This document shows, one piece after another, positions 1 through 11,200 of a stretch of 64,000 bases of DNA. The position numbers were made by a program, and so were the translations under genes. Position 1 is the stretch's first letter. Each line of letters starts with the position of its first letter. The notes below the pieces were generated by a model, which worked only from the letters and a program-made list of their open reading frames with translations, did not search any database and had not been told where the DNA came from. Source of the stretch: Powellomyces hirtus. Its lineage: Eukaryota > Chytridiomycota > Chytridiomycetes > Spizellomycetales > Powellomycetaceae. The DNA lies in NCBI GenBank assembly GCA_025526995.1, contig JAHLKG010000004.1, positions 744,001 through 808,000 of the forward strand. Reading direction: 5' to 3'.

Positions 1-1834
1 TGAAGCTCTTCGGGTTCCAGAGGCGCTAGCCGTGGCTTCGCAATCTTTCCAAGACCCCCGCCGCTACTTACCGCACTTAGCGGGCGATGGGACGAATTGG
101 GCTCATTTGTTGCGCTTCGTTTGTGACCCTCGTCGTTTGCGGACGGTGACCCATTTGAGTTTTCTCCCACATGTAATACCTCCCCGTGCTGCGACGCGAC
201 AATGTGACGCGGCTCTTCCAATGATATTTCCGTTCTAGCGTGCTTTCGATCGGATTCTGCTTGTTCTGCCGCTGGATTTGTCAGGTCATTGAAACTCCTC
301 CGGTCTGCCTTGATGAGCTTCTCATCAGATCCATCAGCAGACCGGTTCAGTCCAGAGGACCTGCTCTTGCCAGATCTTCCCACAGATAATGTTCCCGTCT
401 GAAAGGGCATTGACACAGGCTCGACTGGCAGTGCATCATCTGCTTCTGGGTAAACGGTGTTGGTGCGTTTAGCGCCAAGTGGCGCCTCTGTCATGGGCGG
501 TTGCAGTTCGTTCTGACTCGTAGAGAAGGCACCTGGCTCCCCTGGTGATGGATAAACCTTATTGGTACTGTGCTTGCCCTTGGACAAAGACAAGCTGGAT
601 TTCCCTTTCTGTGCATTATCGTCGACCTCTGTTGCTTGGCCCGCTGGTGAATGTTTCTTATCGGGGCTGCCTGCACTTTCGCTCACCACATTCATCTCCA
701 TTGAGCCCAGAATGACATTCTTTCCTGTCCTGGAACCGCTCAGTGCGTCGGTGCTTCCAAGCCCCTTGTCCGAGCGATATTCTTCCACGCGTTTCTTTTG
801 CTCCTCTCGATCGACATCCCATGCCTTTTTCTGCTGCTCAGTATCGTGGTTGCAACGGGGTGCCAGACTCTCCAGGCGGTCCAGGACGGCTCGAAGTAGC
901 AGCGGAATTTTTGTAGCTGCCAAGCGTTGATGGATGAGAGAGCTGCAACGATGTAAGTTGAAGAAAATGTGCTTCCAAACCTTGCAGAAAGTCCCCTGCC
1001 ACATTGTCGGAACTCTGCTCCACATTGGTAGTGCAAGGCTGAATATCGACCCACCAATTCTTCTTGACATCAGCGTTGGAAGCCGTCTGAGTGGCTTGGA
1101 GTTGTGAGATATTGAGAGCTTCAAACAGTTGGGAAGAGGATAGGGCTCCGGGTAAATCTTGTTTGTTTGCCAGGCTGCCTCGCATCAATATTAGCCGACA
1201 CAAAAGCAAGACAACCCTTCTCATAATGCACCGTCCTTACATGAGTAATGGTTTATCTTTCATTCTCTCATTTGAGTACACCCCCTCCAATGCTTCCGCC
1301 GCTTCTGGTATGCGCTCCGAATCGGAGGCGTCGACCACAAATATGCACGCATAAGCCTGTGCACAATCATTGCATTTAGACATAATGTCACGCCGATTGA
1401 CCAACGACCATGTTGTCAGACTGCACCTCCGCATAGTACTTGCTCCAAATTCCACGAATCTTTTTATCGCCTCCAATGTCATAGTAAGCAGTCTGCACTT
1501 TTTGCGACTTTGAAGCTTTCTTTTTGGTCTTCAGAGTGGTGCCTTCTGCCGGAGCTACCCCAGGAGGAACGTCACAAGCCAGACTTGCTGTAGTGAATCC
1601 CCAGGATGTCCTCTTAGCTAGCCCAGAGTCTGTTCGAATATGAATTTAAATGAAATTAGTTGCTTTCAATTGCATTTGAACAGAATCAGATTACCACCCA
1701 CCTCCTTTTAAACGCAGCAACACTGTGGTTTTGCCGGCCCCATCCAGGCCGAGAACCAATACAAAAAGATTTTGTGGATGGCGTTGCCCCAATGAAAAAC
1801 AGGAAAAGCAGCGTTCTAGTCCCTTTGTCGGCAT
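1..1834 (-). CDS. ARL13: ARL13-type ciliary small GTPase (3' end beyond window)
   Basis: Arf/Arl-family GTPase of the ARL13 branch, which in other eukaryotes acts on the ciliary membrane and as an exchange factor for ARL3. The ATG at 1834 opens a Cys-containing N-terminus followed by the P-loop GLDGAGKTT. After an intron (donor near 1706) comes a switch region with YYDIGGDKKIRGIW, then VVDASDSER, then the guanine-specifying NKQD (in NKQDLPGAL, near 1165). The DIGG-x-x-x-IRGIW spacing is typical of ARL13 and unlike ordinary Arf (GGQ). The position of the catalytic Gln is Asp here (Gly in animal ARL13B). The frame then stays open for about 300 residues of low-complexity, Ser/Pro/Lys-rich tail down to position 1, including KPRLAPLEP, similar in style to the proline-rich ARL13B tail. 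There are several short introns. The stop codon lies outside the window. Family assignment is good; ciliary function is inferred from the family. Confidence 0.8.
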
Positions 1835-2304
1835 ACTTTGTGAGAATCAAAGTGACAGCGGAACAAAATAGATTCTCCTTGGCGCCTGGATTTAGGCATT
1901 CCATCCCCGGAAGCGGAGTTTCGGTTGGCTAAGCAATGAGAGCGCGTCTCTATAGGGAGCGGTCAACGACTACGCTGGAGACAGAAAGTGTCTGTCCATG
2001 CTGATTGTTGCTGACATGCTCAGGCAAACGCGTGGCACTAATTGTGTCACATCCATCCTATTGTCTGCATCCGTTGCGCACCCGGGGCAATGAAGACCTC
2101 TCCGCTGGGCCCAGCCCGTGGGTTTCTCTCCGCAACGGTCTTCTCCGCGAGCCTCCGATAAAGCGCATCCCATCCCCTCCACCCCCACCCCCCCTAACGC
2201 TGCTTGCTCAGAAGCAGTACCTTGCAATCCTGTTGTCGTGCACACAGCCCAACACGGCTTTCAACTCACGAAAATTCTTTTCCTGATCTGAGACGAAAAT
2301 TAGC
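1835..2304. promoter_or_regulatory. Divergent intergenic region between ARL13 and cyclase
   Basis: These 470 bases separate two head-to-head genes and must hold both promoters. At 1924-1937 is GTTGGCTAAGCAAT, which matches 9 of 14 positions of the symmetric RFX X-box form GTTGCCATGGCAAC. It lies about 90 bases upstream of the ARL13 start, the distance usual for X-boxes of ciliary genes in animals. A C-rich stretch (about 2173-2195) precedes the cyclase. No coding sequence was recognised. Confidence 0.4.
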
Positions 2305-4720
2305 ATGAAAATGCAGCCTAGCACGGCAGAAGATATGGTTGTGGCCGGCGCCGCTGCAATTCAAACGGCCGGCCACAGTAGTGTTCCGACCTCCACAGCC
2401 GTAGTGCCGGCAGTGGCCCACGTAGACGATGAGCTCACCCGGTCGATCAAGTTGATGAACTTGGAAGACCAAGCACTGACACTTGCGCTGGAACATGAGC
2501 GGGCTACCATGGAATCGAGCATGGAGCGCATTCATCGCATGAACAATTTTCGCATCGACGAAGCGCACATTCGAGAGGCCAACATTGCTGAATCGCGTTT
2601 CCTTGTCGAGTCCCAGAATGCAGAACGCAAGGCGCTCGCAGCGCAGGAAGTGGAAGAGGCGGCATATCTTAAGGAAGAGGAAAACGACAAGCGCATGGTC
2701 GAGATGCTAATGCGCGAATTGAGGTATCTCAAACTGAGCGTCAGATTCAAAGCAGAATCAGCAGATAAGGTCATGGGTGTCAAAAGGAAACTTGCCGAAC
2801 GTCGTGCCGCCAACCAACTTCGGTTGGTCGGAATTGAGGTCAGACAAGAACGTGAGAGAAAGGCTTTGCAGGAAAGCCATACTCGTATCATGAAGGTATG
2901 ATAGATCACATTGTGTGGACAACGAAGCGGAGCTACAAATATGGCCCTGTGCTCACCAGGCTTGCGCAAAATGACAGAACATGACCCTTTTCCGAGGCCT
3001 GCTTCTGCAAGAAACTGAAGACCCTCAGCTCTTGACATATCTGAACACGGGCTCGTTCAACGCAAGCACGGCAGCTTGGGACAAAGCCGCAGCTGACAAG
3101 GCAGAAGGAGACAAGATGCATCAAGCCAAATTGTTGCAACTCAAGCTCCGTATGCAGAAAGAAGTGGAACAGCTTCGTGAGGAGCATCTGATGCGACTTA
3201 AGCATATGATGAAAATCTGCGAGATGGAGTTGGATCAAACGGAAGAGAGTCAAACCATGATTGCTGAACAGAAAATTCAGGAACTCGAACTAGAGCTTGA
3301 ACAAAAGAAAGAACTCGAAGGGGAAGAGGATCAGATCGCGCAGCAGCGTGCGAGTCTCAAAGCGTTCCAAACCCAGCGAAACTTGCAGACCAAGGCGGCG
3401 CGCACACTTGCACAGCAGAGGTACGAAGCTCGTCAGCTGAATCGCCAGCAGAAAATCGCCGCCAAGCAGCGGGAGAAGCAGTATTTTGCATCAGAGGAAG
3501 CTCTGCGAGACTCTTTGCGCGCAATGGACGATGACGAGGACGACGACGGCAGCGAGAACGCCAACCATGTCAGAATGCAGAAGATTGGTTCGGCTCGTCA
3601 GTCGGTCACTGCTATGTCGGAAGTCAGCTACGGCGACCAAAGCGAAATCTCCGACATGACAACAGACACGCATGCCGAGGGTCTCGACGAGGAAGAAGGT
3701 GCGAATGTGATGACGACGGCGGACAACGCGGAAGCTGAGGATTCGTTGCGAAAGGAACAAGGCAGGATTACCTCACTGCAAAAGCGTCACTTGGACGCCA
3801 TGGAGACACTTCGGGTGCAACACCGCGAGCTCCGCGAAGCTATGAAACGCGACCATCAGCAACAACTCAGCGTTGCTCTTGGAGAACAGGAGGACGAGTT
3901 CAAACAGCTCAAGATTCAGCATCACAAGGAAACCGAGGCCCTCCTCAAGACGCAGAGCGTCGCCAATGCTCTGGAAGACGATAACAAAGGTGCCAATGAG
4001 CTTCTTTACGGCATGCTGCCTCGATACGTTGCAGACACCATGAAAATGGGCCAGGAAGTCGCTCCGAAGGACTTTGATTGTGTCACGATCCTCTTTAGTG
4101 ACATTGTGCAATTCACCAATTTAACAGCGAAATCTTCTCCGGATCAAATTGTAAACCTTCTCAACCGCCTATACACGGCATTCGATGCAGTTCTTGACGA
4201 CTACGTCGACCTCTACAAGACCGAGACGATAGGCGATGCTTACCAGATTGTGGCTGGGTTGAATTGCGACGCAGAGTCGGTCGAGGGGGGCCCAGATGCC
4301 ATTGCTCGCCGTAACGCGATCGACAGCATTGATGCAGCAGTGCGATTCATCGAGCACATCAAGGTCATGGATATGTCTGACCAGATTCAGAAGGAGCTAT
4401 TTATCCGCATCGGTATCCACTCCGGCCCTTGCGTGGGTGGCGTCGCCGGTGTGACCATGCCTAAATTTGCAATTTTCGGCGACTCGGCTACCGTCGCGGG
4501 TCAGATGGAGCAGAAATCGGCACCCAACAAGATACACATCTCGGAAGCTACATACAATCTCGTCAAAGATGCTGGATTCACTTTCGAGGAGAACTCGACT
4601 CCGGTAACTTTGGAAGGTGGTACGCTTATGAAGACTTACTGGGTCACCGGTAGGAAGAAGTCCGCGAAGGCCGCCGCGTCGGGGGGCAAAGGAAAGAAAG
4701 CGCGGGTGACCCTGAAATAG
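2305..4720 (+). CDS. Coiled-coil class III nucleotidyl (guanylate-type) cyclase
   Basis: Two exons, 2305-2895 and 2978-4720, joined by a GT-AG intron, give about 777 residues. Residues up to about 520 are soluble, Glu/Lys/Gln-rich and predicted coiled coil, with no membrane segment; an acidic patch (near 3525-3550) interrupts it. A signalling helix (LLYGMLPRYVADTM) leads into a class III cyclase domain at about 560-740. Both metal-binding aspartates are present (FSDIVQFT and TIGDAYQ), as is the guanine-selecting Glu in KTETIGDAYQ. The segment FGDSATVAGQME replaces the usual FGDTVNTASRME, so the transition-state Asn and Arg are Thr and Gln. This resembles the alpha subunit of soluble guanylate cyclase, which works only as a heterodimer. 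The likely product is cGMP, if it is active with a partner. Basic Lys-rich C-terminus. Divergent neighbour is ARL13, suggesting a flagellar role (inference). Confidence 0.85.
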
Positions 4721-4828
4721 GCGGATGTTCCTCTCCCCTTCAGCTATACGCCTGATCAGTGGTTTTCTCCGGTCTTTTATTATGCACACTTGAATACAAC
4801 TTTTCTTTGCCTCACCCGGAAGGGCGTA

Positions 4829-4873
4829 TGACAGTGACAGTATTGACAGTAATGACAGTGCAAGAAATGACAG
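4829..4873 (+). promoter_or_regulatory. Cluster of five TGACAG hexamers upstream of ERO1
   Basis: TGACAG occurs at 4829, 4835, 4844, 4853 and 4868, five copies in 45 bases, about 240-280 bases before the ERO1 start and just after the cyclase stop. TGACAG is the known core of TALE homeodomain proteins (MEIS/TGIF type). The cluster may be a binding array or a decayed short tandem repeat. The rest of the 4721-5112 gap shows no gene. Confidence 0.35.
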
Positions 4874-5112
4874 GTGCCAAATCCAGGATGCGACGTGTCA
4901 CCAGCCCCTCCCCTCCGCCGAGTTTGTCACCATTCCGAGCGAATTGTCGATAGGCCTTGGCGGGCTTGAACTATTTTTTACAAAGCACAATCTATAGAGA
5001 GAGATATTGATCTATCCTCTCCGTCACGTCCGTTCTTCTCCTGCCTCCTGCCTGTATCTGGTCCACACATCTCCCTGACATCACCGCTTCCGTTGCCACC
5101 ATTTCATTCACA

Positions 5113-7105
5113 ATGGGGCCAAGGTCGAGCGCACCGTCGTTGTCTCTTCCAGGACTCTTGCTTCTCGTTTTGGGCCTTGTCTCCGGCATCGCTGCAAGTG
5201 CAAAAGATGGTATCTCGGCTGGAGGGAAGAACGGGTACTGCGCTGTGAGTATGCACAAAGTCATTGAAGTTCTGATGAAAGCTAAAAGTTGATACTTATG
5301 CTTTGTGGTATATAGCCCTCAGGAATGATTAACGATGCATGTTGCAACTTTGAAACAATCGAAACAGTTAACAAAAAGCTCGCGCCTGTGCTAAATGACT
5401 TGGTGTCGACATCATTCTTCCGATATTGGAAGACAACCTTACACAAAGACTGCCCATTTTGGCAGGAAAACCCACTATGTGTGTTGAGAGATTGCTCAGT
5501 GATTGAAGCCGAAGAGTCAGAGATCCCGGAGCATTGGAAGTCATCGAGTCTATCGGTCGTCGATGAGTCCTCCCTTGGGTCACCTTTTTCGTTTCTGGCA
5601 AAGTCCTGCGAGTATGAAGAGGCTGACTTTTGCGTCGTCGAGGATGAGGCGTCAAAGGATGGGTGCTATGTCGATCTCATCAAGAATCCCGAGCGTTTCA
5701 CGGGCTACGCGGGCGAGTCGCCCGCGAGAATATGGGGGGCAATTTACAAAGAGAATTGCTTTGGAAGTCAGAACAAATTGGGCGGTTCGTTGGGAACGTC
5801 GGAAGACGGATATGATGACACATGCATGGAGAAAAGAGTATTCTACAAATTGATCTCAGGTCTGTTGCTCATTATGGTCGCATTGAGGCTTGCCATGTCT
5901 GATTGCGTTATTTGTCTGACCGTACAGGACTGCACTCTTCAATATCTACGCACATTTGCGACCAATACCTTGATCGTACGACTGGGAACTGGATCCGAAA
6001 TCTCACATGCTTCGCGGATCGTGTGGGCAATCATCCTGATCGTATCCACAACTTGTACTTCACATACACAATTCTGCTCCGCGCCATCACCAAGCTCGCA
6101 CCATACCTAGAAGATCATAAGGTTCACCATTTTTGCACCGGAAATGGAACGGACACGCAAAAGATTGAGGACCTGGTTCTGCAAGTTTCCGATATTACGA
6201 GGAAATGCGGTCCTACTTTTGATGAGAGTACACTCTTTAGCGGCCCGGGGAGCCACCAACTCAAAGAGGAATTCAAGACGCATTTCAGAAACATTTCTCA
6301 GATAATGGATTGCGTTGGATGTGAGAAATGCAAGCTTTGGGGAAAGCTTCAGGTGTCAGGACTGGGCACCGCACTCAAGATACTGTTCTCCTATGATGGC
6401 AGGTGAGCGGTTCAGACAGAGAGAGCTACCACCGGGAAGCATGACACCAATCGATGCAATCTTCTCTCACAGACCGGAGCTATACAAGCTGACGAGGGGA
6501 GAGATTGTGGCATTGTTTAACACCGTGCATCGATTGGCGGAGAGTGTCGAAGCCGTTGATCGATTCCGAGACCTCCACCAGAAACAAGGGTTGAATCAAA
6601 CCACTGCACCGGAGTTGGCTGAAGAAAGCAAAAAGGTAAAGCACTATTGACCGTACAGGTGTGAGGTTATTTTTGTGCCTCTGCCAATCTAATCACATAT
6701 TATCCGAATCAACTCCCACAGATGTCGCAACTGCTGAAACCCTCCAAACATGCCACTGAGGGCAAAGCAGCCCTCGGTTTAGAGCAGTTAATGGCATACT
6801 CTGACATTACATCACCGCGATACTTCATTTCTTACATCATAGGATTCTTGATCGTCATCTACGGAACCGTGAAGATAGCACAGAGAGCCTGGCAGATGCA
6901 TATGGGCACCATGGCACTTCCTGAAGGATGGGAGGAGCGAAATAAGCCGGAGGAGGAAGATTTCGAACCTATCAAGACACCGCGAGGTGGAATAGTAGAC
7001 TTCAAGCAGCCCAACGCACGAATAAAGAGTGTGACCGAAAAGAACAAGGCATCGGATAGAACATTAGAGAAAAGAGTTCTTGGCGGTAAATTAAATCACG
7101 AGTAA
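5113..7105 (+). CDS. ERO1: ER oxidoreductin 1 with C-terminal membrane anchor
   Basis: FAD-dependent thiol oxidase that reoxidises protein disulfide isomerase in the ER lumen. Five exons (5113-5244, 5316-5859, 5928-6402, 6473-6635, 6722-7105) give 565 residues. The N-terminus is a signal peptide (hydrophobic LLLLVLGLVSGIAAS). Family marks follow: KLAPVLNDLV, FFRYW, CPFW, the shuttle pair CVLRDC, NPERFTGY, ARIWGAIYKENCF and the active-site CVGCEKC followed by KLWGKLQ. As in yeast, the extra regulatory Cys that follows the shuttle pair in human ERO1 is absent. The last exon adds a transmembrane helix at about 472-491 (YFISYIIGFLIVIYGTVKIA) and a charged tail of about 75 residues, which by the positive-inside rule should be cytosolic. 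Most ERO1 proteins are peripheral, so this anchor is unusual. The start is the only ATG giving a signal peptide. Confidence 0.93.
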
Positions 7106-7306
7106 ACCAAGAGAATAGATGTCGCTTCCATGTTATTTATAATAAATATTTACATTAGGGCCATAATCATACAAGTAGGAGACATTCAGTTGTCTGAGGC
7201 CGGTCATCTACGGAATACTCTATCGTTCTGCCGCCTGCTGGGACTCTTATTTCTCCATGCCCGAAAGACAAAGACACACCTTAACACTGAAACACAAAAA
7301 AAGAAA

Positions 7307-7379
7307 CGATCCTACCAAGGATCGAACTTGGAATCTCGCGCTTCGTAGGCGCGCGCCTTAACCATTGGGCCATAGGACC
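7307..7379 (-). tRNA. tRNA-Arg (ACG)
   Basis: The reverse strand folds as a 73-nt intronless tRNA. Acceptor GGTCCTA pairs with TAGGATC (one G-T pair), the anticodon stem CGCGC/GCGCG encloses CTACGAA giving anticodon ACG, and the T arm is CCAAG-TTCGATC-CTTGG. It lies in the spacer after ERO1. Confidence 0.92.
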
Positions 7380-8243
7380 GAATGTATTCGACTATCTTTC
7401 TTAAATTTAAGATCGTTAAACAGACTCAGACCATCGATGTCTTCACCAGCTAGATAGGAGCGCATACAATGAACATCAGAGGATCCCCATTTCTCATGCG
7501 GGAGATATATGCTTGCTTGTTTGTTAGACAATTGTCTCATTTCTTCCGTATATGAAAATGCATGACTTGGATCGCTCTTCCAAAACGTGAATTTGCGGAG
7601 TGGACTCGGATTCGCAACCGGAGGTCCGAGGACGTTTAGTCACTTTTGCGGTTGACTATGCAAAGCCAAGCCACACCGAGCGTGCGCGTGGGTGTGCATA
7701 CCGAACACTCGGCACGGCGCTCCTCACCTCTAACCCCCTCCCCCAACAAGCAGCAGTCGAAAAGTGGTAGCATCACCCCCATCCTTTCCGCGGCACCGCA
7801 TCTGTCATTCCCACCCCCTTCCAGGACTGCACAGCAGCTTACGCAGATCACGACGACACTGAGACATATCCGTTATCGACCGGCATTTTCGACTCGTGGA
7901 TCGGGCGTTACATCTGCCTCCAGAGAAGATCGTTGAAACAACTGACGGAAGCAGCATTCGTCCACTGTTGTTCTTTTACTTCGTCTTACTCAGCTGCCAG
8001 GGTCCTGTTGGTTGTTTGCCACCGAGTACAGGTCGAAAGACAGCCTTCCATCTCTCCAGGAGGGAGTTGCACCTTCCGCAGCTGTACAATTTCCCAAGCT
8101 GTTGACGGCCTGTCAAGTAGTTTTAGGAAGGCCACCGGCCGTGCGCCGACCAGCGCTGTTGGAGGAGGTGAGTTCTGGACTTGGCGCCGGTACAATATTG
8201 GCAACTTGCTTCAGCGTGCCGTCTTGCCTCTTGTGGGACTCTT
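7380..8243. other. Upstream region of the RhoGEF gene, no certain gene
   Basis: No confident gene. Two plus-strand stretches look weakly coding: an ATG frame from 7658 to 7936, rich in Ser/Pro/Thr, and a frame ending in LTACQVVLGRPPAVRRPALL before a GTGAGT donor at 8168. They may be 5' exons of the RhoGEF, but I could not join them to its frame with confidence. A tRNA-3'-half-like hairpin lies at about 7595-7640. Confidence 0.3.
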
Positions 8244-11200
8244 ATGATTTTTCAATTCAGAATGGTAAACCGTTGGTCCATAACTCCAGATGCGGAGAGG
8301 AGTTCGGCGATGATGAGGAGTGGTGAAGACAAAGAGCGGCTGTCACAACCGGAAGTCGAATCGCTCACGAGGATATATGCTTTGATCGCTCACCGTGCTC
8401 GTCGGTTATCCATCCTGCACCGTCATGGAGACAATGTTTCCGTCGTCACCTCATATCAAGAGCTGGTCATTGACTGTCATTCGCTGCTGGCATTGATTGA
8501 ACGTCGATATTTTCCTGACCCTCGGTCAACAAACCGTGTCCAACCGGCACTCCTGCAGCAGAAGCAATATTCGACATGGTCGACAAAGAGCTTGATCGGT
8601 CAATCGCGATGTTCCGATGTGGAGTCCGGGGGCTCCCAGTTCCCAGGAGCCAAACAGCTTGCTCTATTGCAAGCAAGTGGCGCTCTCAAAGACTCCCTAA
8701 ATGTTTTGTCCCGGGTTATTCGAAGAGTTTCAGCGATTCCCGCACCTTCACTAGTGGCAGACGACCCACGCTCTCGTCGTGGTGGGGATGCTGAAAACAC
8801 GCATGACATCTTGGAAAGGGACCTGGGATCTGTTCGGAGTGCAGCCCGGTCAATTTTAGAAGTGGCGAGCAGATTTGAAGCCACGAAACAGTTAGACCAA
8901 CAGCCGCCGCTTCCCGAACAGCAGTCGAGAACCGTTGGCAAGCGAGCCTCGTTCGCGTCTTTCTTGAGCCGTTTGGGTCCGAATAGGACTGTGAGATCGT
9001 TTTCTGATCCCACCATATTTGAGGATCGTACAAAATCCAACGGACAGCATTCTGCCGCCGGAAATAACGACAGAAGAAAGTCATTCTCCAAACCCCTTCG
9101 CTCTAAGGCTAGCTACTTGACGCAAGAGTCCGCAAACGATGCCGTAACAACAGATTTTCGAAACGTGCTGGCCTTATTGTCGAATCTTGGTGTCGTCATT
9201 GGGAGCAATCTACAGGAATTCCGGATCTTGAAAGGCACGTTAGATGCACAGGAACCGTCACAGGCCATTCATCCCCGCCTCTCCGTCGACATGGAAGTCC
9301 TTGAGAAATATTATGAGGATGCTCTGGAGCGTGTTGTTCCTCTCACTGCGTCCCTAGCGAATCTCTGGGAGCAAAACTTCATTGACAGCTTTTCGGCCAT
9401 TCAGCGATTGCGACAAGTTCAGGCAGACAAGGAGCAGGAAGTAGCCCGTCTGACAAAGCAGTGCGATCAATTTCAGAAGATGAATGGTGCCCTGCTGGAG
9501 GAAAACTCTCTTCTCAAGAAGGAATTGGAAATAACGCGGCGTTATGGAGCCGAGCCGAGCAACACGCCCTTGTCCGAAGATATGCGCTCTTTGCATTCCG
9601 GCCCACTGCCAAGCCCAGCGATCGACACGGATATATCCGATCTCTTCCTCAATACCAGCGGCAATCCTTCCATCGCTGTCTCGCCACCTGACCTGGACTA
9701 TGTTGAGATATTGCAAGAAGAGACTAACAACTCGGATGCTGTTGTATTGAGTCGCTTATACAGTGAGGTGAACCAAGCACAGGCGTTACTCGATCAAGTG
9801 CAGACAAAGCGGTCGAGTGTGATGCAGTCTCTGCGCACGCCTATCAGAGAAATCAGACACAAGCCATCTGAATCTCTACTACCGCGCATCGTCAATTCAG
9901 CTCCGCTCTGGCTGGATGTGAGCCACCCTGTAAGGATGTCGAGCGCATGCCTTTCAATCCGATTGCGGTGCATTTCGAGCTCACCAATCGTTTTTGCGTA
10001 TAGGAGATGGGAGACCCCCAGGAGAAAGCGTGCGTTCTGTTTCAAACCTGCTGGCGCGGCTATGTCGCTCGACAGTCTTTCAAACGCATCAAGCATCGCT
10101 TGATGATAGTAAACGAAATGCTGGATACGGAAGCCTCTTACGTTAAAGGGCTTCTCATTATCCACAAGGTCTGCAAGAGCTTCAAACTTGTGCGCCACCG
10201 CATGATGACTCACCTTAGCTTGCGGGTAATCACAGAACTTCATGATACCTTTGAAGGAAGAGATGAACTCTAAGTCGCCATTAATAACTCGGCAAGACTT
10301 CGATTCTATATTTCGATACGTGGAAGACGTCATGTCGTTCAATCAGCGCTTGCTGGATAATCTGGTTGAAAGGGTCGCTCGGTGGCATCATGAGCAGGTT
10401 CTGGGAGATGTTTTCATTCGAGCGGTGAGTTCCTGTGAAGCTACGCTGCATTGCATCCCAATGTCGAAACAAGACTCAAATGATCACCAGGCGGAGTCAA
10501 TGAAAATCTATGCGCATTTTGTCAACAAGTATGTGTTGTCCTGGAGGTAGTCCGCTCCTTTTAGCATCCTGCTGACCTCCGGTACAGTTATGATCAGGCA
10601 ATGCAGACCCTCAACAATGTCTCAGAGAATCCTCTGTTCGAGAGGAAGTTGCAGGTACGTATCAGAACTACCTTGACCGATTCACACCGCGTAGACGTCA
10701 ACCCAACTTAAGTCAAATTCTTCTAACGCGTTTTTCGATATAAAGGAAATCAACAGAAGCCTTGGTACCCGCGCACCAAACTTGAGTGACTTACTTATCT
10801 CGCCGGTTCAACGACCGCCACGATACCTTTTAATGCTCAAGGTATACTCTCAGCACTGGTCAATGAACTCAGAAACCTTCACCTCAAGCCGGCGTATCGT
10901 TTGGGAATATAGGAACTACTCAAACGGACAACAGAATCTCATCCTGACCATGCAAATTTGACGATTGCAGTCCGAAGGGTGGAACGGACAGTTCAAGTCA
11001 TCAACGAGCGGAAAAAACGACATGGAATGATGAAACAGATGCAGGACTCTCTCATTGGAAACCCCATCGTAATGCCTACTTGCTTACACTCAACTCGCCT
11101 TACATGTGCAATTCGTTGACAGCCCCTTGTGTCGCAGAATCTTATCACTCCAGGCCGGTTCCTCACACATTCTGGCACCCTCCATGAACTCAACGAAGCT

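Noticed and set aside
5460..5530. Apparent loss of a redox cysteine in ERO1 after RDCSVIEA.
   Set aside because: The shuttle pair is CVLRDC and is complete. The missing third Cys is a regulatory residue of animal ERO1 that yeast also lacks.
7590..7645. A tRNA 3'-half-like hairpin: the reverse strand has GGTTGCGAATCCGAG with CTCGGA/TCCGAG pairing.
   Set aside because: No matching 5' acceptor or D arm could be found on either side and the T loop has an extra base, so it is not called as a tRNA.
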